A stretch of DNA of 64,000 nucleotides from Aspidapion aeneum. Its lineage: Eukaryota > Arthropoda > Insecta > Coleoptera > Brentidae. This document shows positions 45,425 through 57,509 of this stretch, one piece after another. The position numbers and the translations under genes are program-made. The DNA is taken from NCBI GenBank assembly GCA_963576565.1, contig OY755042.1:10427813-10491812 (forward strand), read 5' to 3'. The notes beneath the pieces were generated by a model that was not told the DNA's origin, searched no databases, and saw nothing but the letters and a program-made list of their open reading frames with translations. Positions within the stretch are counted from its first letter, which is position 1, and each line of letters starts with the position of its first letter.

Positions 45425-45677
45425 ATGGATGATATTTTAGATATCGCCCTATTTGACTCCAGCAGTGAAGATGAGGATGTGGATGATCTGCTGCTAATGG
45501 ATTTACCTGAGAACCTTGCTAGGAGAGCAGACCTTTATGGGCGATTTTCCCTAGATAATATTTCAAATCAGCAAGCAGTAGACTTTTTTAGATTTGAAAA
45601 AGAAGACATCCCTCGGCTTGCAGCATGTTTAAGGTTACCAGAGGAGATCACCACAAGGGAAAATATTAAACTTTCAG
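45425..45677 (+). CDS. HARBI1-like transposase, exon 1
   Basis: The transposase excises and inserts the Harbinger element, acting in the nucleus together with the Myb-like partner. This first coding exon starts at ATG 45425 and encodes an acidic N-terminus (DDILDIALFDSSSEDEDVDD), then GRFSLDNISNQQAVDFFRFE and an LRLPEEITTREN stretch, the helical DNA-binding region of HARBI1-type proteins. It ends at TCAG|GTAGGT with one base carried over. Joined over three exons the protein is 347 residues, close to the roughly 350 of this family, with no stop or frameshift. A run-on frame past the donor to 45913 is intron. Confidence 0.9.
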
Positions 45678-46288
45678 GTAGGTTAGGGTGGGCCACCACT
45701 ATAAGACATGCAAATAGTTTTGATATAGTTAAGAGTAGTCATCTCTGTATCATAATTATGGTAAAGTATGTATATAGTGGTGGGAAAGGATTTTGTAAAC
45801 ATAATTATGCAAGCAAAAGCATGTGTTTGATGAGAGGAGAGGGCAGGTGCTGTTCGGTTCGGTCTCTGAAAAAAACTTGGATGCACACTACCAGTACTTT
45901 AATCAGCTACTAAGCCCTGAGTGTAATTCTATGTTTGGTTCATTTTAGTCAATCTGATGTAATTGCTGGTGTCAAATAAATTCACATTCAAATACTTTAT
46001 TGCCTTTCTAATCTACAAAAGATATAAGATTGTCACAAAACATAATTCTAACTAAGTTTCTTATCAGTACAATTAGAAATTTCCTCTTAAAAATACTTTT
46101 AAAACATGCAGACCTGAAAAGGGTAATTTTTGTTTTCCCATTACCCGTTTCCACATAGATACCAACAGACTGACCTAAACAGACAAAGCTCTCTTAAATT
46201 AAAATGTAAAAAAAAAATCAAATTAAATAACCTATGCCATCTTTGTTAACCACCTTTTTTTCACCTACATCATTCAGACTCATTTCAG

Positions 46289-46500
46289 GTGTAAATGCCT
46301 TATGTATCCTGCTCAGAAGGTTGGCATACCCAAACCACTTAATAGATCTGGAACAAATGTTTGGATACTCATATGGTGCATTATCCAGCATCATAACAAC
46401 TGTAAGCGAAATTGTAATAACCAACAAGCAGCATTTGCTTCAGGATCTTGCTGCTCATAATGGATGGCTTAATGAAGCTAAATTGCAACAATATGCTCAG
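46289..46500 (+). CDS. HARBI1-like transposase, exon 2
   Basis: Starts after CATTTCAG, completing a Gly codon, and ends at GCTCAG|GTAATG in phase 0, giving about 70 residues. It encodes GVNALCILLRRLAYPNHLID, LEQMFGYSYGALSSII and LNEAKLQQYAQ. The 'L.RLAYP....D....FG.S...LS' pattern is the helix-turn-helix-like domain that precedes the catalytic domain in HARBI1-type transposases. The following 1.6-kb intron contains a TA-flanked inverted-repeat element (46514-47727). Confidence 0.92.
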
Positions 46501-46513
46501 GTAATGTAATATA

Positions 46514-47727
46514 CAGCGTGTTATTTTAATAATGCACCAAACTTTAAGGAGTGGTATTGCACTTTGTATTAAACCTCTTTATTTTTTAGATACAGGGTGT
46601 CAAAGTTAACGATATTTTTGCGAATTTTTTTAATAACTTCCTTAAAAATTACGATAAGAAATCAAAATTTTGTGGAGTTATCTACTATAATAAAGGTAAT
46701 AATTAAGTGATTATTATTTAAATTAAAAAAAAATTACTGAAAATTATAACCAAAAATCTGTTTTTTTTTTCAAAAAATTAAAAAAAAAATATCTTAAATG
46801 TAGTACTGTTGTCCCAATATTTTTGTAATTATTAAGGGGTCTTTAGCTTTGTACAGAGTGGTTCAAATTGGACACTTTTATAGGAAACGCCCATTTCTAG
46901 AGGAAAAAAACTAACTTACATGTTACGAGCTTGATTTTCGTAAAAAAATAGGGCCGAAAACAGCACACTCTTAGGCACAGTGCTAAATTGAACATAAAGA
47001 AGTTTGGCTGTAATAGCAAAGTTTAAAAAAACATTTCCAAACTAGTAAGAACCTTTCATTTTGAAATTTCTATTGGAGAACTTGGCTTTACTTTTATCTC
47101 AATTCTTTTTACGGAATGCCATTTTCGCGTACTTGGCTTTTTTTTACATAAAATGTTTTTGTTATGATAAAAAATATTCATGAATAACCTAGTTACGAGG
47201 GTAAGTCGAAAATGCGCCGAATTGAAAACCACCCTAGATCTTGTAAGTAGTTTAAGATATCGAGCTCGTAACATATAGATTAGTTTTTTTATATCTGCTC
47301 TAGAAATGGCAGTTTCCTATCAAAAGTGTCTAATTTGGATCACTCTGTAAAAAAGCCTATCTTAAAACTATTTTGTAAATTTAATAGCTCATAAAAAAAT
47401 TAATTCTTAAAAAAAATTACAAATTTATACCTATTGCAAATGTTATTTGACCACACTGTATCTCCTTAACCTGTAGTTTTTTGGAAAAAAGAAATAGAAC
47501 ATTTTTTGATCACAATGAATTACAAAATTATTTGTTTTTATAAAACTCACTCAAATAATAAATAAATAAATTTTTAAAACTCACAGTTTTTCCCCACTCT
47601 TCAAACTTGACAAATGCTATAACTTGGAAACAAATCGCTTTTGACCACTAGTTATTTGAACTTTTTGTCTAGTTTTCACCTTCTGCGCCAACCCTTAAGT
47701 TTGGTGCATTATTTAAATTACACCCTG
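46514..47727. mobile_element. TA-flanked inverted-repeat element in transposase intron 2
   Basis: CAGCGTGTTATTTTAATAAT and AATGCACCAAACTT at the left are mirrored by AAGTTTGGTGCATT and ATTACACCCTG-type sequence at the right; TA flanks at 46512-46513 and 47728-47729. Sister copies lie at 48745-49405 and 49412-50997. The centre contains AT-rich sequence without a recognised gene. Confidence 0.8.
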
Positions 47728-48092
47728 TATAATATAGCTTATATACTTTGTACATACGTATAGTTTTGTACCTGATTAGGCATCAAATGTTTAACTAAAA
47801 TGTATTTATTTAATTTACCTAATAATTTATTTCTAGTAACCTAGCTAACTTAACCAGCTCAGAGGTAGGTTCCTCTGCTGGTTTAAATATAATCATTATC
47901 TATTTTAAGCATATCTGTACCATTTTGTTAACACAATTATATTTTTATAAAATAAATTTAAATAAAAAAAATTGAAAGGGACCAAAAGAAAAAGAAAGTT
48001 TGGAAACTAAATTTCACAATACAATTACTCAGTTCTTTTACTAGACTATCAGTCACTTGACAAAAAATTACGTAAGTCCTATTTCTTTTTAG

Positions 48093-48671
48093 GCTGTTCA
48101 ACAAAAAGGAGCACCCCTAGACAATTGCTGGGGTTTCATAGATGGAACCATAAGGCCGATATGTAGACCTACCATTAACCAGAGGGAGTACTACTCTGGA
48201 CACAAGCGTGTTCATTGTGTGAAATACCAAAGTTTAGTTTGTCCCGATGGTATTGTTGTCAGCCTTAAAGGGGCCTATCCAGGGACCTACCACGATTCCC
48301 GAATTTTAAGAGAATCCAATCTATACGAAGAGTTACAACAACACGCTGTTTTTGGAGAGCGAAGCTATCTCATATATGGTGATCAAGGCTATGGGTTGCA
48401 AGAGTTATTGATTCGTCCCTACAGCCAGCACGAGATTGCTGGCAACCCTGCAAGACAAGATTTTAATAACTCAATGAAAGCTGCGAGAATAGGAGTAGAA
48501 TGGGGATTTAATAAAATCATTAAAGAATTTGCATTTTTGGATTTTAAAAAAAATCAAAAACTTTTGTTACAGGACGTGGGGGCTTTATATTCCACACATG
48601 CCTTTATGGCAGCCAACAACAATTATTTTGATATAATTCCTCCACATCTTGAAGAATACTTGGGAAATTAA
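48093..48671 (+). CDS. HARBI1-like transposase, exon 3 (DDE catalytic domain)
   Basis: Starts after TTCTTTTTAG in phase 0 and ends at TAA 48669-48671, followed by AATAAA at 48720. It encodes the DDE_Tnp_4-type nuclease: DNCWGFIDGTIRPI (first Asp, in the FIDG motif), YYSGHKRVHCVKYQ, AYPGTYHDSRILRES, YLIYGDQGYGL (second Asp, in GDQGY) and ARIGVEWGFNKIIKEF (Glu, in VEWGF). All three catalytic acids and the H-D-S signature are present, and the frame is open. Nothing in the sequence suggests this gene is dead; whether it is expressed is unknown. Confidence 0.95.
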   Translation, partial: AVQQKGAPLDNCWGFIDGTIRPICRPTINQREYYSGHKRVHCVKYQSLVCPDGIVVSLKGAYPGTYHDSRILRESNLYEELQQHAVFGERSYLIYGDQGYGLQELLIRPYSQHEIAGNPARQDFNNSMKAARIGVEWGFNKIIKEFAFLDFKKNQKLLLQDVGALYSTHAFMAANNNYFDIIPPHLEEYLGN

Positions 48672-48744
48672 CAATTATATCTTTGACAAAGGCGTAGAAG
48701 GGTCTGAACCAACTTTATTAATAAAATTACGGCTTTAGTCCAGG

Positions 48745-49405
48745 ATGCATCAAACTTTAAGGGGCGGTAGGCAAGGTCAAAAGAACAAAAAAATTATTAT
48801 TAGATTTTTCATCAAACTTCTTTGTTTTTTAGAATAAGTCAAAGTTAAAAAAAAGTCGATTTTTTGTTATAACTTTCTTAACAATTACAATGAGTTGGAG
48901 TTATGTACTATAATAGAGGTAATAATTAAGTGATAAAATTATTTAAACAAAAAACTGAAAATTATTACCAAAAATCTGTTTTTTTTTTCAAAAAATTATA
49001 AAAAATGCACAAAATGTAGTACTATTATCACTATTTTTTATAATTATTAAGGGGCCTTTATATGTATACAAAAGCCTGTATCAAAATTATTTTGTAAATT
49101 TAATAGCTAATAAAAAAAATTATTCTTAAAAAAATTGACAAATTTATACCTATTGCAAAGTTTATTTGGCCATACTGTATCTCCTTAACTTGTAATTTTT
49201 TGGAAAAAAGCAATGGAACAATTTTTTTATCACAATGAATTAAAAAATTATTTGGTGCTGTCCAATTTCACTATTCACACTTGACAAATGATATAAGTTG
49301 GAAACAAAAAACTTTTGACCACTAGTTATTTGAACTTTTTCTCTAACTTTGACGTTCCGCAATAACCCTTAAAGTTTAATGCATCATTTAAATTAAACTC
49401 TGTAT
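48745..49405. mobile_element. Inverted-repeat element, left end truncated
   Basis: Same family as 46514-47727. It begins within the repeat (GCATCAAACTTTAAGGGGCG) and ends AATTAAACTCTG. The first 20 or so bases of the left end are missing. It lies six bases from the next family member. Confidence 0.7.
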
Positions 49406-49411
49406 ACTATA

Positions 49412-50997
49412 CAGGGTGTAATTTAAATGATGTACCAAACTTTAAGGGTTGGTGCGGTGCGGAAAGTCAAAACTAGACAAAAGTTCAAATAACTAGTGGT
49501 CAAAAGTTTTTTGTTGCCAAGTTATAGCATTTGTCAAGTTTGAAGAGTAGGGGAAAACTGTGAGTTTTAAAAAGGACAAATTTGACAGCGCCAAATAATT
49601 TTCTAATTCATTGCGATAAAAAATTGTTCTATTCCTTTTTTCCAAAAAATTACAGGTTAGGGAGATAGTGTGGCCAAATAACCTTGCAATAGGTATAAAT
49701 TTGCCAAATTTTTTTAAGAATTTTTTTTTATGAGCTATAAAATTTACAAAAAAAATTTCAAGATAAAATAGTGATAATATTTTATCGAAAAAATTATTTC
49801 GGCAGAAGAATTTTGCTCGTCCCAAAACTTATTTAACACCAAACAGATTAAAGTGGACATGCACAGTGTACAGGGTAGAACACAAAACAAATATTTTGCA
49901 TAAGAATAAAGTACCCTTGTTTAAATAGATAGAAAAAATTGTTTGTGATTGTACTAAAGAAACTTGTTTAGAATTAAAAGTTATGCTTAGATATGAAGTT
50001 TTAGCCACCTATGACATTTTTGAGAATTTTGAAAATTTCCGAGATTTTTTAAAGGATTTTTCTCTTCTGCATAAAAACAACAAAAATCATACTTGCTGGC
50101 ACGGGTAGGAGTCGAGAATACATTTTTCTGAATTTTTAAAAAAATTCAGAAAATTTCAAGGTCATAACAAGAGGCTAAAATTATGAATCTGAACACTTTT
50201 AATTCTAAACAACTTTTTGATTACAATTTTTTTCTATCTATTCGATATATAGTACTTTACTCTTAAGCAAAACATGTGTTTTGTGTGCTACATTGTATAA
50301 AAGTTTTAGGCCAAGCAAAACTTTCATGCAGAAAGAATTTTTTAGAAAACGATACATGTATGAAAATACTCATTTGTTAAGGAAACACACTGTATATATA
50401 TATATCTCAAAAACTGTGACTCCAACAAATTTTGATATAAGATAAATTTTGTTACAAATGTTATTCTAAACCTAAATTTAAAAACCGCGTTTTGCTAGAT
50501 GCTGTAGTTCACGCAATATGTTTTTTTTTTACAATTAAACACCTCTACTGCCTCCCTTGAGAAATTTGGTGGTTAGGCCTTTTTTCATTCAAATAACTTA
50601 TTTTCGGTGAAAATAAAAAGTTTTTTTTTGACGATCCCAATAGCTTCCATACCTATGGTATGGATGGCTAAAAACGTACTCAAATTAAATAGTAAAAATC
50701 ATGATTATTGCAATAAAGCCTGGATTTATTAGTGCTCGGCAGTATTCTGACAGTTTTACATAGAAAACTGACAGCTGATCTTTCAGTCCCTAATAAATCA
50801 CAAAACTATTTGAAATTGTCAAATTGATCATTTTTAAATTTCACAGTTTTTTTTTCTCTTTAATCTTGGGAAATGCTATAATTTGGAAACAAATATTCTT
50901 TGACCATATCACCATAATCCTTTTTATATTTGAACTTTTTGTGTACTTTTGACCTTTTCTACTACCCCTTAAACTTTATCACTTAAATTACACCCTG
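49412..50997. mobile_element. TA-flanked inverted-repeat element with a nested palindrome
   Basis: CAGGGTGTAATTTAAATGAT at the left is mirrored by ATTACACCCTG at the right, with TA flanks (49410-49411, 50998-50999). A second mirrored pair inside (CAGGGTAGAACACAAAAC at about 49873 and GTTTTGTGTGCTACATTG at about 50278) looks like another TA-type insertion. Non-coding. Confidence 0.75.
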
Positions 50998-51055
50998 TAT
51001 AACGAGAGGGCAAAAAATCCGACAAAATATTCTTTGTTATAACTTTTAAACTGTA

Positions 51056-51627
51056 CAGTGCGATCCACTATAAGTGGACTCCCCAGTTTCATTTAAACGT
51101 TTGTTGTTGTTGTTAAAAACAAAAACACGTCACCTAAGTTTTTCACAGGCTTTATTCAATTTTTTTTTGGTCAGACCCCCGGAAAGGGTCTACTTATATA
51201 CAACTTTTTTTTCAGATTAATTGACCCCACTTGTGGTATATCATTCGAAAGCCTATAAAAAAAGGAAAGCAACGGAATAATTTTTTTTGGTATTGTATTA
51301 CAAAATGTCAAAAAATTATTTTTTCAAATGCTTCACCTTTTACTTGTAGTATCTCATTTGAAAGCTTGCGAAAAAAGGAAAACAACGAAATATAATTTTT
51401 TGACATACATCAATAAACATGTCAAAAAATTAGTTAACATATCACAAGTAGAGTCATTCCATCAAAAAAAGTTGCATGTGAGTAGACCCGTTTCCGGGGG
51501 TCCGACCAAAAAAAAAGTTGTATCTTGAATAAAGCCCGTGAAAAAACTTAGTTGACGTGTTTGTTTTTAACAACAACAACAAACGTTTGAATAATAGTGG
51601 GGGGTCCACTTATAGTGGATCGCACTG
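51056..51627. mobile_element. TA-flanked MITE
   Basis: CAGTGCGATCCACTATAAGT and its inverse form the ends, with TA flanks. The arms continue through AAACGTTTGTTGTTGTTGTT and its inverse, and GGTCAGACCCCCGG against CCGGGGGTCCGACC. The arms are about 120-150 bp. Confidence 0.8.
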
Positions 51628-52652
51628 TACCGACTACATTTATTTCCTCATGAACATTACAATTAAAGTTTTCCGCCATCCTGAGATCCAAGATGGCGAT
51701 CAGAATCATACTTGAATCCTCGAAGATGCTGTTCATTCTTGTTTTCATTATTTGATTTATTTCGCGACCTTGAATTCTAAAGGCGATAATTTTCAAACGT
51801 GATCTTTTTGAGTGATCGGTCTTTACTATGATGCTTTGTATATTTTATTAAAATCGGTTTAGTGATAATGATTTTACGACGAAGTTAATGCGGAGATGCA
51901 AACGCCTAAATTGCTAATATTCATATCTTGAGAATTACTGAAGTTATTTTAATAAATTATTACTTCACTTTACGTGCCGGATATTTAAATCATTTTTACA
52001 AATTCAAAAAAATGGTCGAAAAATATGTAAAAACAAAGAAAATATATTTTTGTGGGAATCATCAAACAGTTGCCGTTTATTTTAATAAAATGGACACTTA
52101 GTTCAAAAGTTATAATAAAAAATATTATGTCGGTTTTTTTTGGCCCACCCGGTACATTTTAGGTTCCAAAATATCCGAAAGTGCTAATTATGAACTTGAC
52201 TTTATTCAGTTAAACATTTTCTTTAAAATGCTGAGTTTTAGGAAAAGTTAAATAAAAAATAATTTTGGTTAAAATACAAATACATGCACCAAAAATGGTT
52301 GTATGGGTAATAACGCTTTAGGGTTCGTTTTCTTTAATTTTTATTAAACTTTTCCAAATACTTTGAAACTACAGAAGTTAGTTTTTTGTGTTTGTTAGTC
52401 TCAAAATTCTAACAATTTTGAAACTGTTGTGTATGAGAAATAAAAAAGATTTGTAAAACAACAATAGTGGTAATGTTTCTTTTATTAAAAATTTAACTTT
52501 TTTGATCAACAAAATAAATTGCTATTTACTTACTCTACTTAGAGATTCTTAAAAGAAATAAAACAAAAAAAGTAAAACTTAAGCTAACATTAATAATGTG
52601 AACCAACATATTATACTAAAGAACACACATAATACTTTATGAAAACACTCAA
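51628..52652. other. Harbinger interior spacer, no gene seen
   Basis: No coding motif. On the minus strand an AATAAA word (about 52486-52491) could serve as poly(A) signal for the convergent accessory gene. Confidence 0.4.
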
Positions 52653-52755
52653 TCACAGACCTTTGATTTCACTTCTTAAATTAGTAACACCAGAATCAAG
52701 GTAACTTGAATGGCCAAATGAAGATACACGATTTTGAAACTCATAAAGCAAAATA
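52653..52755 (-). other. Possible 3' exon of the accessory gene
   Basis: On the minus strand a strong acceptor (TTTTTTTTTCAG) precedes an open stretch ending SSYLDSGVTNLRSEIKGL and TGA. The accessory gene's main frame already stops at 53082, so this would be 3' UTR or an alternative end. Not certain to be used. Confidence 0.3.
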
Positions 52756-53081
52756 CTGAAAAAAAAACATATGTTACATTTACATATGTTTAAAATGAAG
52801 CTTTGGCTGTTTAAAAAAAAATCGTACTGTGACGGCACTTTGCACTTTCCAGGTAAATAACAGTTTAGGTAACAAGTTAGATCACTTAATTCACTTCGAG
52901 CCTAGGTTATTTAAATCTGTATCATTATTTTGGTAATTAAAGTTTCTAAATACACCACAAGTTGTTTATTAGTTAGTGTAGAATTAGATTTTCATGCAGT
53001 TTTAGATAGTAATTAAATTATTGGCCGCTACTTTCTGCGCAAGCTCCACTTCGAATCTGAATTAAGTAAAAATCTTTAATT

Positions 53082-53371
53082 TTAGTATTTTTTTAAAACA
53101 ATTTCTATTAATTTTTTCTGTGCCTCAAACATATCCAGCAGTACTTGCAATCTCTTTTCTTCAAAAACAACTCGTTTATCTTCGTTATCCATTCTTTTTT
53201 TGCGTTCTTCCAATTCCTGCTCCAATCGTCTTGACTCAAGACTTAGCTGCCTTTCTCGAAGATCCAATTCTCGAGTTCGGATTTCATGTTGTCGTTCACT
53301 TTTTCTATCTAAATACTGGACCGTAATTGTTTTGGCGTTTTTGTAACTTGTGTTTGTACGTTTCCGTGGAG
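53082..53371 (-). CDS. Harbinger Myb-like accessory protein, exon 4 (coiled coil)
   Basis: The last coding exon follows TTTTTTTTTAG and completes the split codon from the previous exon (A|CT). It encodes TPRKRTNTSYKNAKTITVQY followed by a long heptad-like charged helix (RELDLRERQLSLESRRLEQE, then EERKKRMDNEDK) ending EIVLKKY and TAA. Such a basic patch plus coiled coil at the C-terminus is common in the Myb/SANT-like partners of Harbinger transposases, where it probably mediates self-association or transposase binding. This exon has no lesion. Confidence 0.8.
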
Positions 53372-53761
53372 CTAAAAAAAAATTTATATTATACAACATA
53401 AAATCACAAATTACTCACTTATTACTTTTAGGCAACTGGCAAAATTACTGATATTCTGATACCTCAGAAAACCTCCTTTCTCTCCAGCCTAGCTTTTATA
53501 TCAGGCATAGCCATGAGCACTTCTTGGGACATAACCTTCCAATAGAAAAAAACCGCTTCAAAGATAAAAAATAATAATGGCAAAATAAAAAGTTTTGTAG
53601 CTCTTTAATCCCAGTAATTCAAGGATAGTAACAGTTTGAGTAATGTTTTTTTCATCACAAAGTCTCTCTCAGTCTTTCATTTTAATAGAACAGTAAATTG
53701 TTAATAAATAAATTTATTAAGTGAGACTGGGGAAAGCCTAAAGAGTTAACCTAACTTTTTT

Positions 53762-53860
53762 AGAAATAAAATTTTGGACTTCCATTGTCTGTATTTATTT
53801 TAAAACACGACGTTTCGGTTAGTAAGTATCTCTAACCGTTATCAAGTGTAAACAGTTTAC
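53762..53860 (-). repeat. Penelope-like terminal repeat, solo
   Basis: Starts AAATAAAATTTTGGACTTCC and runs through GACGTTTCGGTTAG to ATCAAGTGTAAAC, matching the element termini at 19320 and 21278. It carries the hammerhead-like segment and no coding part. Confidence 0.8.
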
Positions 53861-53867
53861 ACTGCCT

Positions 53868-54238
53868 GCCTATCTATTTGGATAAAAATAGTTTCACACT
53901 TTGGGGATAAAAGTGGTCAAGTAAAAAAGTTAGTTTGAAACTCGTAGACAATGATTGTGTAGAAATAAAATTTTGGACTTCCATTGTCTGTATTTATTTT
54001 AAAACACGACGTTTCGGTTAGTAAGTATCTCTAACCGTTATCAAGTGTAAACAGTTTACACTTGATAACGGTTAGAGATACTTACTAACCGAAACGTCGT
54101 GTTTTAAAATAAATACAGACAATGGAAGTCCAAAATTTTATTTCTACACAATCATTGTCTACGAGTTTCAAACTAACTTTTTTACTTGACCACTTTTATC
54201 CCCAAAGTGTGAAACTATTTTTATCCAAATAGATAGGC
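53868..54238. repeat. Perfect 371-bp palindrome built on Penelope termini
   Basis: 185-bp arms, identical by base-by-base comparison, around a single central A at 54053. Each arm holds about 80 bp of intron sequence (GCCTATCTATTTGGATAAAA at the outer end) and a Penelope-like terminus with the hammerhead-like core. The right end is two bases before the donor of accessory-gene exon 3 on the minus strand. Confidence 0.9.
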
Positions 54239-54248
54239 AAATACTTAC

Positions 54249-54452
54249 TTAAAATATTTTTTTGAGCCAGAGGTGTTTTAGTCTGCTGCTTTACATTTTT
54301 GCTTTCTTGAGACTGATTGGACTTTTCGGGTTTCTTGTCAGTTTCTCTAATGATTTCTTCCTCAAGATATGGTACTTCAACAGCTTCGTTCTCAGATTCA
54401 AAAAAATAAAAGCTACTTGTGCCATTTTCATCAACAATATCTGCAACTGGGA
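54249..54452 (-). CDS. Harbinger Myb-like accessory protein, exon 3
   Basis: Preceded by TTTTTTTCAG and ended by donor TTTTAA|GTAAGT. It encodes about 68 residues: VPVADIVDENGTSSFYFFES, then an acidic EAVEVPYLEEEIIRETDKK and a Gln/Ser/Lys-rich end. It is a low-complexity linker between the DNA-binding part and the coiled coil. The phases join exon 2 (G|TC) and exon 4 (A|CT) exactly, which is the main evidence for it. Confidence 0.75.
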
Positions 54453-54844
54453 CTGAAAAAAAGTATCTGTTGGTATTACCTACACACAAGGGGGAACAGC
54501 TCATAACAGTGCCTGGGTACCCACATAAATTAGCCTGGCATTACCCCAAGACTTCCATGGCATTACTGGAAATAGATGTACAAATTTTCGCTCAGCTTTA
54601 CCCCCTCTCCTACACATTACCATATTGCTTTGCAAGGTATTGTTCGGAATACATGTACACTGTACAGAATGTTTTTGCTTTTATATTTTTTCCGACCCTT
54701 ATTGACCATTAATTTTAGTCATTAAAAAAATTTATAAAAAGGTCTATTTACAAAATTTTAGTTTTTTATAAAGAGATTGTTTAATTTTGTAATATTTCTT
54801 ACTATTAATATTTATTATTACAATATTTTTTTACATTTACCTTA

Positions 54845-55889
54845 CACGGTGTTTCACAAACATTGAAACAGAGGCTTTTTGGGTATTTAGAGTACAATTT
54901 CAACAAAATCCTCGGGCACATCAATTTTGTATTTATTTTGACACTCTTCAAGCATCTTGGTGTTTCTGAAGGATAGGATACGCCCCCTAAGCAATTTAAA
55001 AATAACCCCTTGAATTTGAATAGGGAAAGTGGGTCGAGTGTTTTTTTTCTGAAGGCCTTTTGGATACCCTTACAGTTGTGTTAAAATATCAAAAATTTAT
55101 CGATTAGTTTTTAAGGTAGGTATTTGAATTTAAATTTTCCATAGAACCATTTCATGAATTATTCCAACAATTCAAAAGGAACCCTGAGCCTCCTCGATTT
55201 TATTTTTGTTAGTAGTACATTTGTATAATGCATTTATGTTTCCTAGATACACCCCTCTCTAGGGGTAAGACTTACCTCCCGAATTGAATAGGGAAAGTGG
55301 GATAAGTAATACCTCTTTTAAAGGACTTGGAATTACCTTTAAAGTTGTGTTAAAATTTTAAAAATCTATCGATTAGTTTTTTGTGAATTATTCCAACATT
55401 TTAAAAGAAACTAGTCCATTTGCAACTGGGTTAAGTGAAACCTCTTTTTGAAGGGATTTTAATCACCTTTACAGTTGTGTCAAAACTTTTTAGTTCTAAT
55501 AATTACTTCTTAAGATATTTAAATTTGATTTTCTCAGGGTTTATTTTAAGTTGTTGGAATAATTCATAAAAAAAAACGATTTAAAGTTAGTTCCATGGGA
55601 AATTCAAATTTAAATATTTCAAAAACTAATAGATTTTTAAATTTTTTATTTGACTGTTAAGGTATTCGAAAGGCATTCAGAAAGTGGTGCCACTCGACTC
55701 ACTTTCCCCATTCAATTTCAAGGGGTTATTTTCACCCAACTAAGAGTGAGGGGGCGTGTCCTTCAAAAATGCCAAGATGCTTAAAGAGTGTCCCCCTTGA
55801 ATACAAAATCGAAATGTCTGAGGTTCTTCCCAAAATCCCACTTTAAATACCCAAAAAGGCCTATGTTTTAATGTTCGTAAAGCACCCTG
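54845..55889. mobile_element. TA-flanked inverted-repeat element in accessory intron 2
   Basis: CACGGTGTTTCACAAACATT and TTTTTGGGTATTTA at the left are mirrored by TAAATACCCAAAAAGGCC and GTTCGTAAAGCACCCTG at the right, with TA flanks. Blocks with GAATAGGGAAAGTGGG and AGTTGTGTTAAAAT are repeated tandemly inside. Non-coding. Confidence 0.75.
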
Positions 55890-57460
55890 TATATGGGGTG
55901 GGTAAAAATTATGTTTTTTAAAGGAAACATCCATGGGTGATTTTGAAGTTAAGTCATTCCTTTTAAGATGTGATGGGGGAGGTCAAAACTAGAGACCCTG
56001 TATGTATGACATATTTTAAGGATTAAAATTTGTCATACATACAGGGTTTCTGGTCAAAACAAGCAAAAAAGTTCATATAACACAAAGGCAAATCTCTTTT
56101 GTTTTGGTTAGAACTTCTTAAAGAAAAACAGTAAAAATATGAAATTTGGTAAAATTATGCATCAGAACAAGGGCAATAATTAAAGATAAAAATTTAAAAA
56201 AAATTATATGGTCAGCTTTTTTCAGGCAATTTTTTCTTATAAACTTTAATAAATGTCACCCTTAATGCACTGTTTTGTTAATGTTTCCTGTTATTAGAAA
56301 GAAGTCTCCAGGGAGACAATAATAACAAACCATTATTATTTTTTAAGTAAAATAAAAAGTTATAAACATAATTTTTACCAATTTTTGGAAGTTATTTTTA
56401 TAGTCTATATTGCCTATATTGGATCATAATTAGTCAAGTAATTATTTGACACTGGCAGATTTTCTTTTTTTGTAAAACCCTTGTTTGAACTTTTGGCTTC
56501 CATGGTATATAAACTTTTTTTTATACTTCATAGATGTGAATGATAGTTTGCAAGATACAACCACTTTTTTTAATGAACAACTACTTCAAGTTATACATAT
56601 GTGAATGAAAATCAACACAATTTTTTTAATGTCAATATGTCATTTTTAAACATAAATCTTGTATATACACAAAGTGTCAACAGTGCAATTATCTAGGCAT
56701 GTGGGTAAACAAAAACCTAGATCAATCTTATGAAATTAGATCAAAAATTAAAATATAGCAAGAAATGCTTTTAGGAAATTAAAAAAATTCCTCTGCAGCA
56801 AGTACCTTCATTTAATTTATTTAAAACGGAGAATAGGAATAATACCCTTCTTTATAGATGTGAAGCATGGACAAGAAAAAGCAGTGAAATAAACAAACTG
56901 AAGCTTTTGAACAGAAAAAAGTTTTAATACTTTGGTCACATAATAAGAGCCCCCAATTCACAGCTATATAGGTACTACTAGAGACCCTGTATGTATGACA
57001 TATTACAGGGTCTCTAGGTACTACAAAATATAATGGAGGGAAAAATAAAACACAAGAAGAATTTCCTGGCTCAAGAATTAAACTGGTGCAGGATAATTCA
57101 AAAACTATTTTTGTATATAATTAAAAGACCTATCAGAAAAACCAATAAAATATAGGGTGTTCAATTTTAAAAAAATATGTTTTTTGAAAAAACAATGCTC
57201 AATTGTTTTTTTAATTTGACCATCTTAAAGAGTGCCAAAAAGTCTACAAGTTTTAAACTTTTTTTCTATTAATAATAATAACAATAGTGCCAACTTAATC
57301 TGAGCCACCCTGTATACCTATTTTTCATATCATTACTGGGAATCCATGTGTAAAGTTTAAGTGAGTAAATTGTATCTCTTTCTCTTGGAGAAAGAGGGAA
57401 ATAGAAGGAAGTGGCAAGAAGTGAAACTGTGGATCAGGTGTAAGACTTTTTTGAGAATAC
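55890..57460. other. Accessory-gene intron, short palindromes only
   Basis: CTAGAGACCCTGTATGTATG at 55989 is mirrored by CATACATACAGGG at 56035-56047, and the same 20-mer recurs at 56979 with TACAGGGTCTCTAG after it. No gene seen. Confidence 0.4.
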
Positions 57461-57509
57461 CGAGGGGTGGATAGCTAACCCAAAATTTATACACCAATTG
57501 TAAAAATTC

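Noticed and set aside
45683..45913. Extension of the transposase first exon past 45677
   Set aside because: A strong donor (CAG|GTAGGT) at 45678 and exact phase agreement with the exon at 46289 show this part is intron.
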